Part shown: positions 47,229 through 58,055 of the stretch, piece by piece
How positions within the stretch are numbered: the stretch's first letter is position 1
Layout of the letters: the number at the start of each line of letters is the position of its first letter
Assembly: GCA_010094045.1 (NCBI GenBank)
Contig: ML986603.1
Location: 204,559 to 268,558 of the forward strand
Length of the DNA: 64,000 bases
Reading direction: 5' to 3'
Source: Lojkania enalia
Taxonomy: Eukaryota > Ascomycota > Dothideomycetes > Pleosporales
The notes under the pieces: generated by a model
The model's input: only the letters and a program-made list of their open reading frames with translations
What the model was told of the DNA's origin: nothing
The model's database searches: none
Program-made: the position numbers and the translations under genes

Positions 47229-47833
47229 AATAGGCGGAGCGGGTTGAGAGCAACCGGTGTGCTTTGGGATGAAGGCGGTGTCAGAAACACGGCGCGCTCA
47301 TTGAGAAACGCGATCTCGTTATCACGTGATCGTGCTGACGAGATTTCTGCTTTGTCAGCCTATATGGGATGATCGCGAGAGGTTGCGAAAGGGAGTTTTG
47401 TTTGGTGCGGATCTGTCTTGGACTGATATAGCTTTGGGATTGAGCAAGTAGCGGACCAGTGAATACAACTAGAGATGACCTAAGGATGTGTGAAGAGTGC
47501 AGTTGCTCGATCAATAAAGGAGGAAGAAGGCAGTCCGCGACAAAGGAAAGAGCCTTGTGAAGGATATAGAACCGATCAGGTGCACCTCAAGTCCGGAGTA
47601 TATTCCTTGTATATGAGAGCGGGAGATAAGAAGTCTGAGACTCCTTTACTTGGAGGAGCTCTAGTATCTATGCTAGCATACAATCCAACCAAGAACACTA
47701 CAGTCAATGCTTCATCGGACTAGGGGTACATATCCTTTTCACATCCTATCATGTGACTTCAATGCTATCTGTTTTTTTTTTTTCTTGGAGTAAATTAGCG
47801 GGAGAATCTCCGAGCCATATCACATCGCCCCGC
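47229..47833. other. Intergenic between RAD18 and NEDD8 E1 gene
   Basis: 605 bp, RAD18 promoter side. A T10 tract lies at 47,771-47,780. No gene supported. Confidence 0.4.
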
Positions 47834-49733
47834 TTATACCCGGATGACCGCGCTCCTGCTCTTTACACCATCAAATATGCATGTATTATCAACTGGAACA
47901 TACTGTTCAGTAATTACCTTGATAACCTCTTGGGACACTAAGCCTCCGGTAAGAGCAGATATATTGTGCAATTCTGCACCACCTGCCCGAACCCTGCAAT
48001 GAGAGTCAATATGACGGAGTCAAAATGAGCCAAGGCATGCTTACAGCTCCTGCGCAAACTCTCCCGTTTGCGCCTTGATAATATATAACTCGTCTTCCTC
48101 AATATGTGCAGCGGCTTCCTTTACCAGATCATTCAAGAATTTTATTGCAACGCCTGTCACTTTCTCCGTATCCGTTTCTACATCCGTCTCGCCAGGCACT
48201 TTAGGTACGCCGCCCAATGCATCTTTGGCGTGAGTTGCTACATATTCATCCCATGCTAAGAATGCAATGTACAGAGGTATCAGTGAATCAGGGAAGGCAA
48301 GGGTTTGAGCTAACGAAATCCGTGAGCAGTCTATTACGAAATACCCTGATGTAGTCTAGGAACTCACCAATGGATTTTGCTCTATCCCCCCACTTCAGGG
48401 ACTCACTGGCCTGTACTACATGGAATGGCCGTCCCCTCACTAATTTGATATGTGCTGCATTCTTGCAGAAAGCCTCGACATCCTTCTCTTCAATTGGCGT
48501 ACTCCGTTTCAGCGACCTCTCTAGGAACCGCACGCTCTCTACCACTTCGGCCAAATCTTTCCGGGCCTTTGACTTGTAGACGTTTTGTAACTGAATATAA
48601 TCGGCGGATCGCGCCTTCATATCCGGAACAGAGCCTGGTAGCGGGAGGACACCATACTTAGTGTAGAAAAGTCTAATGGCATGTGCTATCACCCAGAAAC
48701 TTGCGGACTCTGCCGACAAAGCGAGACATTCCTTTGTCTTGAAGATATCTCTCACGCTACCGGCCGGCTCTGGCGGGTTCAGCGACTTGAGGACTGCAGC
48801 GACTGCCTCGTCGAAGTTCTCTTCTCCGCCTTCGGCGTTGTTCGTCCGTGCCGCCTTCGAAACAATATCTCTGAAAGCTGTCTTCTCCTTGTAATTCTGC
48901 GGTACCTGCCCATCGTGTCCTTTTTTCCATTCTTCTAAAAAGTGTAATAGCAGAGCAATATACGGAACGTGACCATGATCCTCATGATCCATTGTATCTA
49001 AACCATTCGTCTTCTCGGTGGCAAAGTCCAGCAACTCTTTCCATGGCTTCAATAACCGAAGATCGGATATTGTCTCGGGGTCAGGATGTGTATCCACAAT
49101 GGGGAAGGTGGGAGGGAGATGTATCGAAAAGTGTGAATAGAAGCCCACGGAGTGGACGTAGAAAATTGGTATTAACGAAGCGTCTGCGTGGGCGGAGAGT
49201 TTCATAAGAAGCGCGGGTTGTATAGGAGCAGCAACAATTACTAACGTATAAGGGTCTAGGGCATTCGGCTTGTTGAGGAAGGGTTCGATAGGCTACGTAG
49301 CTGTTTAATAATAGCATACTTCCAGAACTGGGGAACCTACCTCTGTGATGAAATTGCCTTGAACATCCGGGTTGAGCTCCTTAAGTAGAGCACAAGTACG
49401 CTCTGCTCGGAAGCCACCGAGATGTTCCTCCTCAAGGAAGAAATTAACACCTAAATCTGCCTCTGATACTACTGCCGAGTCCTGTATTGTAAAGTTCCCT
49501 ATTCCGGGGAGTACCAGGTTCTTGAGCGTTTCTAGACCAACGACACCGGGACCCGAGTTAATGAGGAGAATATGAGAGTTCTCGAGGGCGGCTTGTCCGG
49601 TGGTACCCCATAACCGCAGCTGGCGGTCATACCTATGCATAATCAATAGCTGTGTGTGAGTTCTAGGCCTAAGTGCAGCTTACTTCTTCTCCTTTGCAGT
49701 TGGGCCCTGCACGGGAGGAGGTAGGTCTGCCAT
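47834..49733 (-). CDS. ULA1: NEDD8-activating enzyme E1 regulatory subunit (ULA1/APPBP1/NAE1), 563 aa
   Basis: The regulatory half of the E1 that charges NEDD8/Rub1, which in turn activates cullin ligases (established knowledge). The N-terminus [17 protein letters not shown] continues over a splice to [16 protein letters not shown], the ThiF/E1 adenylation-fold start; family segments [19 protein letters not shown] and [15 protein letters not shown] are clear, and the C-terminal [17 protein letters not shown] is typical. As expected for this subunit, there is no catalytic Cys domain motif. Five exons (49733-49684, 49632-49341, 49292-48368, 48309-48045 and 47993-47834) with introns of 48-58 nt sum to 564 codons. 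A longer upstream ORF through the start region is not needed. It probably acts together with the window's F-box proteins only in the general sense of SCF regulation. Confidence 0.92.
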
Positions 49734-50118
49734 TGCGAGCTCCCTGCTATTATCTTCAGCGTAACAATTACAAGGGGTAAGAGGAATGGGAGTCTTAGGT
49801 GCCTGTTCGTAGTCGCCAGGCACTGCCCTAAATATACTGCCGGGCGGTAAGGCGTAAAGCGAGGCGACGGTCACTGCGGAGCTTATTGCCCCGCGAAACA
49901 CCCCTCCACGCGCTAGCCAATGAGAAGCACACTCACTAGACCCATTGTGATTGGGCCTTGCCATATATCAATCAAGAGTCAAAACTTGGGTATTACACTT
50001 CGAATCAACCAGTCATATTCAAGCCTATATTCCTGCTGCACAAGATTTGTTACTGGCTCCCCATATTCCGAAGTCTAAAATGACAAGATTAAGCTAGGGC
50101 CTAGAGATATAGTAGTCC
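49734..50118. other. Intergenic between NAE subunit and M20 amidohydrolase
   Basis: 385 bp, promoter side of the NEDD8 E1 gene. No gene supported. Confidence 0.4.
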
Positions 50119-51387
50119 TCAATCAACTTTCAAAAAGGTCAAAGCAGCAACACTTAATGCCTCTATCGCCGTCCTGAGCGTCGGCTGCACCACAGGCGCA
50201 TAATCTTCTTGGTGACTCCCTGAAATAATCTTCGGATCCTTCTCCGCCTCAAACTTTTTCCACTTCTCTTCGTCCACGCCCCCAAAATTCCAGAATATGG
50301 ATGGCACCCCAATCGCCGTCGCTAGATTCGTGAAATCCTCACTAGCTGTATGCCGACCCGCTTCCCACGTCCGCTCCTCGCCGAAGAATGATATAAAAGA
50401 TTGCCGAAGTTTGAGTGATTCAGGAGTGGAGTTTATGGTTGGGGGAAAGCTGCCTAGAAGCTCGATCTTGGGTTCTTTTTCGGCGCCAGATGTGATTGCT
50501 TCACCCTTGATGATCCTCTTGACCGCTTCGATGACCTTTTCTCTCACGGCCGGATCAAATGTCCGGATGTTTAGCGTTAGTTCAACTTCATATGGGATCA
50601 CATTATGGGCCTTTCCGCCATGGATGGTAGCACACGAGACTGAAGCTACATCCTCAGGCCCGATTTCTCTGGCCACAACGGATTGAAGACGAACAATGAT
50701 TGATGCTGCGAGGAGGATCGGATCGATGGAATCTTGTGGTTGGGCGGCGTGGGCGCCACGGCCGAAGACCGTGACCTTGAACGTATCTGCCGAAGCCATG
50801 CACGAGCCTGGTCTGATCAAGACCACTCCGGTCTTCGAGTTCGTGAGATGCTGGCCCAGTACGATATTTGGCTTTGGAATTTTTCCGTATAAGTCGTCGT
50901 TTATCATGGCTTGAGCGCCAGTGCCGTGTTCTTCGTCAGGCTGGAATAAGCATATGAGGGTTCCTTTCCACTTCCCTTTTGCGTTTGCTAGCAGTGTCGA
51001 AGCTCCCATTAGTGATGTTGTATGCATGTCATGGCCACACGCATGCATGACCGGTTTCCTTTCGCCATCCGTGTCGATTGCCTCTACGGTGCTCGCGTAA
51101 TGAAGGCCAGTCTGCTCCCGGATAGGAAGAGCATCCATATCTGCTCGTAGTAAAACCGTCGGTCCTACGCCATTTTCCAAGATTCCTACCACCCCATATC
51201 CCCCGATGTTAGTGAGGGTGTTATAACCGAACTGCCTCAAGTGGTAGGCAGCGATTTCAGAAGTCCTTTTCTCCAGTCTGCCGAGTTCTGGATGTTGATG
51301 AATATCTCGATATCTGTCTTCAAAAGGTCCCAGAACAGGTAGATATTTTTCAACGATGGAATGCAGCGAGCCGGGTTGCGTCTCCAT
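50119..51387 (-). CDS. M20 family amidohydrolase/carboxypeptidase-like (422 aa)
   Basis: A single-exon metallohydrolase of the M20D type, which cleaves N-acyl amino acids or amides such as hippurate. Metal-ligand motifs are present: MHACGHDMHTTSLMGAS, DEEHGTGAQAM (catalytic Glu region) and GRGAHAAQPQDS at the dimerisation-domain boundary, with HTASEDF near the C-terminus. N-terminal YRDIHQHPELGRLEKRTSEI and LLRADMDALPIRE also match. No signal peptide, so cytosolic. The length is full for the family. Exact substrate cannot be read from sequence. It is divergent from ribose-5-phosphate isomerase with 591 bp between starts. Confidence 0.9.
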   Translation of the reverse strand: METQPGSLHSIVEKYLPVLGPFEDRYRDIHQHPELGRLEKRTSEIAAYHLRQFGYNTLTNIGGYGVVGILENGVGPTVLLRADMDALPIREQTGLHYASTVEAIDTDGERKPVMHACGHDMHTTSLMGASTLLANAKGKWKGTLICLFQPDEEHGTGAQAMINDDLYGKIPKPNIVLGQHLTNSKTGVVLIRPGSCMASADTFKVTVFGRGAHAAQPQDSIDPILLAASIIVRLQSVVAREIGPEDVASVSCATIHGGKAHNVIPYEVELTLNIRTFDPAVREKVIEAVKRIIKGEAITSGAEKEPKIELLGSFPPTINSTPESLKLRQSFISFFGEERTWEAGRHTASEDFTNLATAIGVPSIFWNFGGVDEEKWKKFEAEKDPKIISGSHQEDYAPVVQPTLRTAIEALSVAALTFLKVD

Positions 51388-51978
51388 CGTTTCTTGGCCA
51401 AGAAATCAAGGCTAGGTTACTAGGAGCTCTGTGAAAGAAGTCGAAGAAGCGGATACAGACAGAAAGCTGAGCTCAATAAAGTATAACTATTTGCGATTTG
51501 AAAGAGTGGGGTAACCTTAGCTGGGTATTCCGGGGCCAAACTGTGCCCCGGAGAACACTTACTATTGCAAATCTATGTTTAGCTGTGTGGGGTATGTATT
51601 ATGTCAGTACAAGAGTGACTTATGTTCGCACCAGGAGAGAAATGATTAGTCTGAATATTATATCGACGTAGAGAAAGACGACGATCTCATCAGCGCGATA
51701 ATGAGAAGCTACAGCTGCATTCCTTGCCACAAAAGAACTGGCGCCCAGAATTGGTTCCCTAGGCTTGGGTTCCAAGGTTCACCCCTCGTTCAATGGAGGG
51801 GCAGACCCCTACTTAGCCCGATCACGCCGACAGGAGACGAAGTCGCCCGGTCATCTCCAACAATTCTCGGTGCAATCACACCTATCTTGCGGAACTGAGC
51901 GATTATCTGTCCCTTCCATTTCGCGGTACGTGACCTGGTCTCTCCCTCAATCTCTCCAGTCATCTCCAGCCCGTCTTG
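51388..51978. promoter_or_regulatory. Divergent intergenic region, M20 amidohydrolase / RKI1
   Basis: 591 bp shared 5' region. No assigned sites. Short pyrimidine-rich segments precede the isomerase start. Confidence 0.4.
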
Positions 51979-53152
51979 ATGCGTGCTTGTCTTCTATGTC
52001 CGCGGCGCCCGCTCATTAAAATATCTCAGCAAACCAGTATCATCAGTCATCCGCATAAATTTCAATTGTCGCCTTACAAATTTCAGCCGCTTTCGAAACC
52101 ACTTTTAGGATCCTTCAACACCAAGTCCGCTCCCTCCTTTCCAACCCGCGACGTTCAGTCCCCCTTCCCAACCAGCTTCCGACATAGTACCGCCGCTCGG
52201 AACTTCTCCTTGTCTCTCTGTGCCCTCGCGAAAGACGCCGCTAGGATGACCGACGCCTTAATCGAGTCTGCCAAACGAGCGGCTGCTAGACAAGCTGTTG
52301 CCGACCACTTCGACCCCAGAGCAACACACGTCGGCATTGGGTCTGGCACTACAATTGTCTATGTGGTCGAGGCCATCAAGGAGGTTGCAACGGACCCCAC
52401 TATTCGCTTCGTACCCACCGGATATCAGTCCCGGCAGGTCATTATTCAAGCCGGTCTTACGCCGTTAGCTTTCGATTCGCTACCACCGGAGGTTATACTA
52501 GATATTGCGTTTGATGGTGCGGATGAGGTAGATCAGGATCTGAATTGTATTAAGGGTGGCGGTGCGTGCCTGTTCCAAGAGAAGTTGGTTGCGGAACGGG
52601 CAAGGAAGTTCGTTTGCGTTGCTGGTGAGTTCGATTCCCGTACACTGCTGAGACGAGTGAGTTGAGGCTCACACCATGTGTCAAGATTATAGGAAGAAGC
52701 AGGACCGTCTTCTAACAAAGTGGCCCACTATACCTATCGAAGTTGCGCCAATTGCTGTGCCTACTGTTCTAGCCGACCTCCGCATACTGGGCTCACCGAA
52801 TCCTAAGCTGAGGACCACTCTCCTTGAGAAATCCGGGCCTCTCAAAACCGACCAAGATTTCTTTATTATCGACGCACCGTTCCCGTCCCTCCTCATCGCT
52901 GCGGACGTAGCAGCCGGAAAGGGCAAGGGTGATGGTAGTGACGGGACCTGGGAGGTCAATAGGCTAGCTACGGCCATCAAAGAATTAACCGGGGTATTAG
53001 AAGTCGGCATCTTCTCCGGCCTCAATGGAATTGAGGCTGAAGCTATCCGACAAAAGGAAGGAGGAAAAACAGTCGTGACAGGAGGCCAAGTACCTGTTGC
53101 TGTGTACTTCGGTATGCAGGACGGGAGTGTAGAGGTACGAGTTAAGGAATGA
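51979..53152 (+). CDS. RKI1: Ribose-5-phosphate isomerase A (370 aa, with an ~89-aa N-terminal leader)
   Basis: Interconverts ribose-5-phosphate and ribulose-5-phosphate in the non-oxidative pentose phosphate pathway. Core motifs of the RpiA fold: [35 protein letters not shown] and, at the end, [17 protein letters not shown] text. The core begins at [20 protein letters not shown] (52246). Upstream, the open frame reaches ATG 51979 and adds a Ser/Arg/Phe-rich leader ([20 protein letters not shown]) with few acids, resembling a mitochondrial presequence. The 281-aa form from 52246 would be the normal cytosolic enzyme. Exons 51979-52624 and 52686-53152 (61-nt intron) give 371 codons. Choice of start is the main uncertainty. 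Confidence 0.9.
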
Positions 53153-53322
53153 ATAAGTTGTGGATATAGGCAGCAGGAGATTGTAAATTGGATTAGATAG
53201 ATTTCCGTCGATAATGTCATAGACAACTCATAGGAGATAGCAAGTTCGAATGTGAGTCCCAGTAGCGCCTTTTCTATACTACCTCAATTCGTGCTTTGCT
53301 TCGTAGAATTGTTTGACAGAAG

Positions 53323-54438
53323 TCACCAATAGCCTACACGGAGGGGTGGAATGCCTCCATTGGTAACAATTTTGTTCTGCATCCACTTCCCATCAACATT
53401 CCTCCTATCCTCAATCTCCATATTGCCGCACTGATCCCCCACTCTGATACGGAATTCCTTCATGAGCCTCCTACCCCTTAGCAGCTCAACAAAGGGCTGA
53501 CCTAGGACATCCCACGTCCAATTGGTTGCGTGCGATCTGTCGAACAGACGACTGACGAACGTCTCCCACACCAGTTGTACAGATCGCAATTGTTCCATAC
53601 GAATCAGGAGCTCCTGAACAGCCGACACAAGGCAAGTATCAAACAATTTATCTTGCGCTTTCATCTCAGCAAGGGAACTGAAAGTCTTCATCTCCGCCCG
53701 CACGCGACCTGCCTCCGGACATGAGCTGTTCGCCCGGAGCATTCGCGATACAGAGTGCGCGGCGTCGACATGCGATGCTATTTCCCCTATCTCGATATAT
53801 AGCGTACAGTGCCGTAGGCTGTTTAACAAATTCTCTGGCGCATTCCAGAAGTTCGGAAGGGTTGACATAGAGGGAGCCAGTGGAGGACGCCGTTCGATGT
53901 TCGAATGAGCAAGTGTGGGGAGCCGAAAGAAGGCATTGCTACTGCATATCTGAAGGAAGAAGCGGGTCCGCTCATAATAAGCTTGGCGGTATTCGGCGCT
54001 TAGTTCTTTGCTCACAAGGATCATACCATGTTTGTGGAAGGAGGGGATCCTTTTGGTATTGGGAATGATATCGGAGCTGTCCTCGGTAATGTCGCCTGTG
54101 TAGGCAAAGGAGCGCGGAATATTGCTGAAGTCTAGAATATGGTTGCAAATGTCCAGACGAATCTCTACGGGGAGGTCACAGAGAGATAGGGCTGCTGGGT
54201 CGCAGCGCGTGGGCCAAGGGATATTGGTGTCAAGATCAGACATTGAAGATGATACACTAAATGGCCGAAGTGAGTCTGAATCAATCTGTAGACTTCTGGT
54301 TGAGGGCGAGGTGGGAAATTGAAGAGCTGGAGAACCTGAAGGCAGTAGGTCCTGGGTTGAAGTTGTCTGAGCTGCTAACAGCTTAGCGCCTTTATGGTCA
54401 GTCAGCTCCACCCGCAGCTCGGTACGCGAACACGACAT
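53323..54438 (-). CDS. Hypothetical protein with F-box-like motif (371 aa)
   Basis: Single-exon gene; the first in-frame ATG is at 54438 (MSCSRTELRVELTD). A degenerate F-box-like stretch, LCDLPVEIRLDICNHILDF, lies near residue 87. It is followed by text of the kind found in fungal F-box-like/2EXR-related proteins (ILVSKELSAEYRQAYYER). The rest is helical with no recognised repeats or enzyme motif. The N-terminal ~85 residues are Ser/Thr rich and likely disordered. It may be a substrate-recognition protein, but this rests on one short motif. It is convergent with RKI1 (170 bp between stops). Confidence 0.68.
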   Translation of the reverse strand: MSCSRTELRVELTDHKGAKLLAAQTTSTQDLLPSGSPALQFPTSPSTRSLQIDSDSLRPFSVSSSMSDLDTNIPWPTRCDPAALSLCDLPVEIRLDICNHILDFSNIPRSFAYTGDITEDSSDIIPNTKRIPSFHKHGMILVSKELSAEYRQAYYERTRFFLQICSSNAFFRLPTLAHSNIERRPPLAPSMSTLPNFWNAPENLLNSLRHCTLYIEIGEIASHVDAAHSVSRMLRANSSCPEAGRVRAEMKTFSSLAEMKAQDKLFDTCLVSAVQELLIRMEQLRSVQLVWETFVSRLFDRSHATNWTWDVLGQPFVELLRGRRLMKEFRIRVGDQCGNMEIEDRRNVDGKWMQNKIVTNGGIPPLRVGYW

Positions 54439-54785
54439 CACGCGCGATTTTAGGCAGGGGAGCTAGATTTGCTTATTTCACCTTAGACATAATATATAAA
54501 ATAGGCAAAGTAGCATAAGGATGCAATAGATGACTTTGCATCGTACTCCGTTAACTATTCGTATTCAAATGCTATCCTTTTTTTGAGATCCAACCATGTA
54601 TATCTAAAAGTCAATGATGCTAAAAAGTATGAAGAAGTGAAAGTTTAGGTTCATGATGGATTTGCTATGCCAACTTCGCCAACTTCGGCCAGGTACCAAA
54701 GGTCAAAAGAATAGAGCTCAAGTAGCTCGCGATCGCTGCAAAAAGGAGCATCGCAGAATTGAAAATGATATTCTCCACTCCGGAT
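54439..54785. other. Intergenic, upstream of the F-box-like gene
   Basis: 347 bp, AT-rich, also the 3' flank of the AA9 gene. Nothing recognised. Confidence 0.4.
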
Positions 54786-56366
54786 TTAGTGAGCATATCC
54801 GTGACGTCTGTGGTTAACGCTCCTCCTCCTATAGTCTACATATACTGTCTGGTAGACAACCTCAGTCTCTACGACCGTGGTATAGGCTGTTACACAGTGG
54901 TAGCCTGGGGGGCAGACAGCCTTCGTTGGAACAGGGGCAGCCTCGGAAGCAGCGGATGCAGTGGTGTAAACTGGGGTCTCCCCAGGGGTCTCGGCAACAG
55001 TCTGCACAGGCTTCACCTCCGCCTCGTCACCAGCAGTTGTAGTCATTGAAGGAGCAGCGGGGGAAGTTTTAGCAGGAGCGCTGCTCTTGACCTCAACAGT
55101 GGTGGTCTTAGGGCTCGAGACAACGCCTCCGCCCGATGTTGGGAGCATAAGTCCAACATCGATGGTCTCAGCCTTAGGAGTGAGGACCTTGCCCTTATTT
55201 GGTGGACCGTTGAAGTTCTTAGCCTTGCAGTTGTCATTAATCTCTTGGCACTTGGCCTGCCAGAGCTCGCACCCTTTGCCGCCGGTTACTGGAGCAGTAT
55301 CCCAACAAGTATTGGCTTGGTTCCAGCATTCCTCGCCGGAAGCCCAGCAGCCCGCCTCATCAGAGTAGTCAGACACTTCGAATCCGAACCAGTTGCCGTT
55401 CTCACAGATAACACCAGCCGGCTTCTCACCTTCATTCTGCTCGGTTTGGGCTTGCAACTCAGCGCCAGCAGCAGAAGAGCTAGAGGTAAGTTTCGCGACT
55501 TCCGGTCCGCATGTGGGGTATTCAGCATTATCTCTATTGTAGATGTTGAAGCTGACGCTCTCCTCACCAGCCTTCACATATCCCGGAATGCTGACGGTTT
55601 CTTCTGGCACTAGGTCACCGGTGCTCTCGACGAAGATTTGAGCGCAGCTGGCGTAGAACTGAGGATCTCCATTGAACGCATTATGCAGGGCGAGAACCTC
55701 GGGACGAGCCAAGTAGTAACCGCCCTTGAGGCCCTTGGGGAGGTTGACGGACAGAAGGCCATTGTTGGCAATCAACTTATCAGTGCACCATTCCTTGTTG
55801 TCCGCGTCGTAGCCGTAATCGAAGATTTTGAACCAGCCATCTCCAGCGGCTGTGTCATGAGTTAGAGTGACTATTGAAGAAAAATAATACCTGCTTACCG
55901 GGATCATCGATAGCTGAATCGACCTTCTTCAAGTACACCGCGCATGGGCCCTTATGACCAGGGTCAAGCCGCTCTTTGGTAGGATCATTGGGCCATGAGC
56001 GAAATTCGAAGGAGAGAGTAGCGCCATCTGGAACACTCTGAACGCGGGAGACACCTTTCTCTCCGCCAACGTCTGTAGGATATGTTAGTGGCTGCACATA
56101 TGTCATGTTCGAATAGAGCGGGGCGACCTACTGCAGGCCAAGTCGTTGCTAGATAGATCCGAAAGCGGGAATGAAGCCTCTGCCGGATTTGTGCTCATTC
56201 GCATAGCAACTCCGTCACCCTGCAAAGCCATTAACGGTTGTTGGATTAGTCGCACTGGAGTACATACCTGCGCAACTCCATTGACATAGATGTCCGTGAA
56301 AACAGTGTGGGCAAGGGATCCTGGCACAGCGGCTAGGGCAATAAGTAGAGATTGTTGTGCTCTCAT
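54786..56366 (-). CDS. AA9 lytic polysaccharide monooxygenase with Cys-rich C-terminal extension (474 aa)
   Basis: Copper enzymes that oxidatively cleave cellulose and other beta-glucans outside the cell. Signal peptide MRAQQSLLIALAAVPGSLA is followed directly by His (HTVFTDIYVNG), the mature N-terminal histidine of the copper brace. A second His (DPGHKGPCAVYL) and the axial-Tyr region (GDPQFYASCAQIFVES) are present. Exons 56366-56268, 56219-56132, 56072-55899 and 55849-54786 (introns 48, 59, 49 nt) sum to 475 codons. After the ~230-aa catalytic domain comes an unusual Cys/Trp-rich module (YSDEAGCWASGEECWNQANT, CELWQAKCQEINDNC) and then a Ser/Thr/Ala/Pro linker ending in a tail with VCPPGYHCVTAYTTVVE and arginine repeats. 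There is no CBM1 pattern. Confidence 0.88.
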
Positions 56367-58055
56367 GTTGTCAGATTGGGGATACTCGGGGGTTGATTCA
56401 AACGTGGTTGTTTGTCGAATGGTAAGATGAGTATGACACAGGAACGAATCGAGTCACGGACTTTGAGTGGTAGCTAGTAAAAGAATGGACGTGTCGACTA
56501 GCGACTAAAAGAATGACTTTGGCAAAGTGCCGAAAGGAAAGACAAAAGTTGGTTGTGAGAGCAAAGCACCAGCTCGAGGGTGAGGAAAAGACTGGGAACG
56601 GGAGCGGCTTGCGGTTTTGATGCCTGGCTGATGAAGTGTGGGGAGCCTGCACTGGCGCCATCACACCCCCTGCCGTGAGCACTGTCTCCAGCCTCTCGGG
56701 ACTTGTTTCCTTGCATGCATCTTATCGATTTGCAAAGGCGCCCGCCCAGAGCTGCGAGTTTGACGTTGTGTTCCGTTCGAGCGTCAGCCTTAAATTTCCC
56801 CAGCCAATCACGACGGCTTCCAAGTCGCTTTCAGAAACATGCAAAATAAACGAGATCGTCGGAGGGCTTTCGCCAGCCCGGGGTCGCTAAACACAAACGC
56901 TTGTGGCGTATCTCGAAACAACCTAAATTCAGGCACGGCTCCTGGATGCAGCTCAATTTCTTTCCCCCTCATCATCTCAAACCGCGATATTCGACCAGCG
57001 CCGATAATGGAGAGCGCTGTAGAACACCAAGCACGGAAATTTCCATAGAAGAAAATCAACCACCTCAAATCCCTTTCGACGTTTCTGTGTCTGAGTCGAC
57101 CGCCCCTCTAGTGGATGTTGTTCAGGAAGTGTGGCCATTCAGGAGGTCCACCTGACTCGACCGGCACATCGCAGGAGACCAGGCCCTCCGCTCCCTCACC
57201 TCCCTCCTTTGGCTGATGCTAAGCGTCCCCACCGCCAAGTCCGCCATGTGCTCACACTATGTCTTCCCGTGCCGCCATATACGAGGGATGTGCCTGCTAG
57301 CCGGGATTATATATTACATTTTCCCCGTCCCGCAAATTCTGGGCACGTTGTTGGGTTGAACTTAGACATTGTTTTTCGGTGGCGTGCAGCTGAGGCGTTG
57401 GTGTCCTTCATCAAGGTAAGGAGCCGGGCATACTGTTGTGCTACGCTCCCACACCGTCGCTCTCGATCACCTCCTGCATGAAGCTTCCGATAGCCTGTCG
57501 ATCATAGTTCTGCCGAATCAGCGCGAACAGTTCATGAGGATGATCTTCATTGATCGGAAAGTTAGGATAATATAAAGAACGGAGACCTTGGTTGTCATAC
57601 TCTGTCCCACGTGGGAAAACCTCCTTCTACATACGTAAATAGCTGAGGAACGGTCCATGCTTCCGACAAGGATGAGCAAAGGAGATGTCGTCCGGCGTCA
57701 ATTATATTACGCTGGCCAAGTTCGGGACGAAATTGCGCGGGGAACTTCGCTGATCAAGATCTCTAGAATGGGCTTCCACTCACGGTCGGCAGAAGGCTAT
57801 TTCCAGCCAAATTGACTGGTGGAACGTGACCATTAAAATGAACAAGCTTTTAATCAATTGAAAGAAGATATGAGGATCGGGATTAGTATGAAACCCTACG
57901 CTCATCTGATGAAGGTTGCTTGGCGTCTTAGTGTCCTTCGTTGACTAGAGAAAAGAGGGACTTTGAAGCAGGTTTGCACTTTCTAGTAAAGTGTTTGACA
58001 ACGTATAGCCATAGTGGATCTAACTCCCGTCGCTGTGCCCTTAATTATATGAGCG
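56367..58055. other. 1.7-kb gene-poor region upstream of AA9 gene
   Basis: Only short, overlapping ORFs with no domain. It contains the AA9 promoter (56,367 onwards) and the 3' flank of the STAND-like gene. No mobile-element end recognised. Confidence 0.4.

Noticed and set aside
49680..49964. 94-aa extended N-terminus of the NEDD8 E1 subunit
   Set aside because: The family start matches [10 protein letters not shown] at 49733; the upstream extension is unconserved-looking.
52625..52650. tRNA-like GTTCGATTCCCG inside the isomerase intron
   Set aside because: The rest of a tRNA cloverleaf is absent and the sequence is a normal intron.
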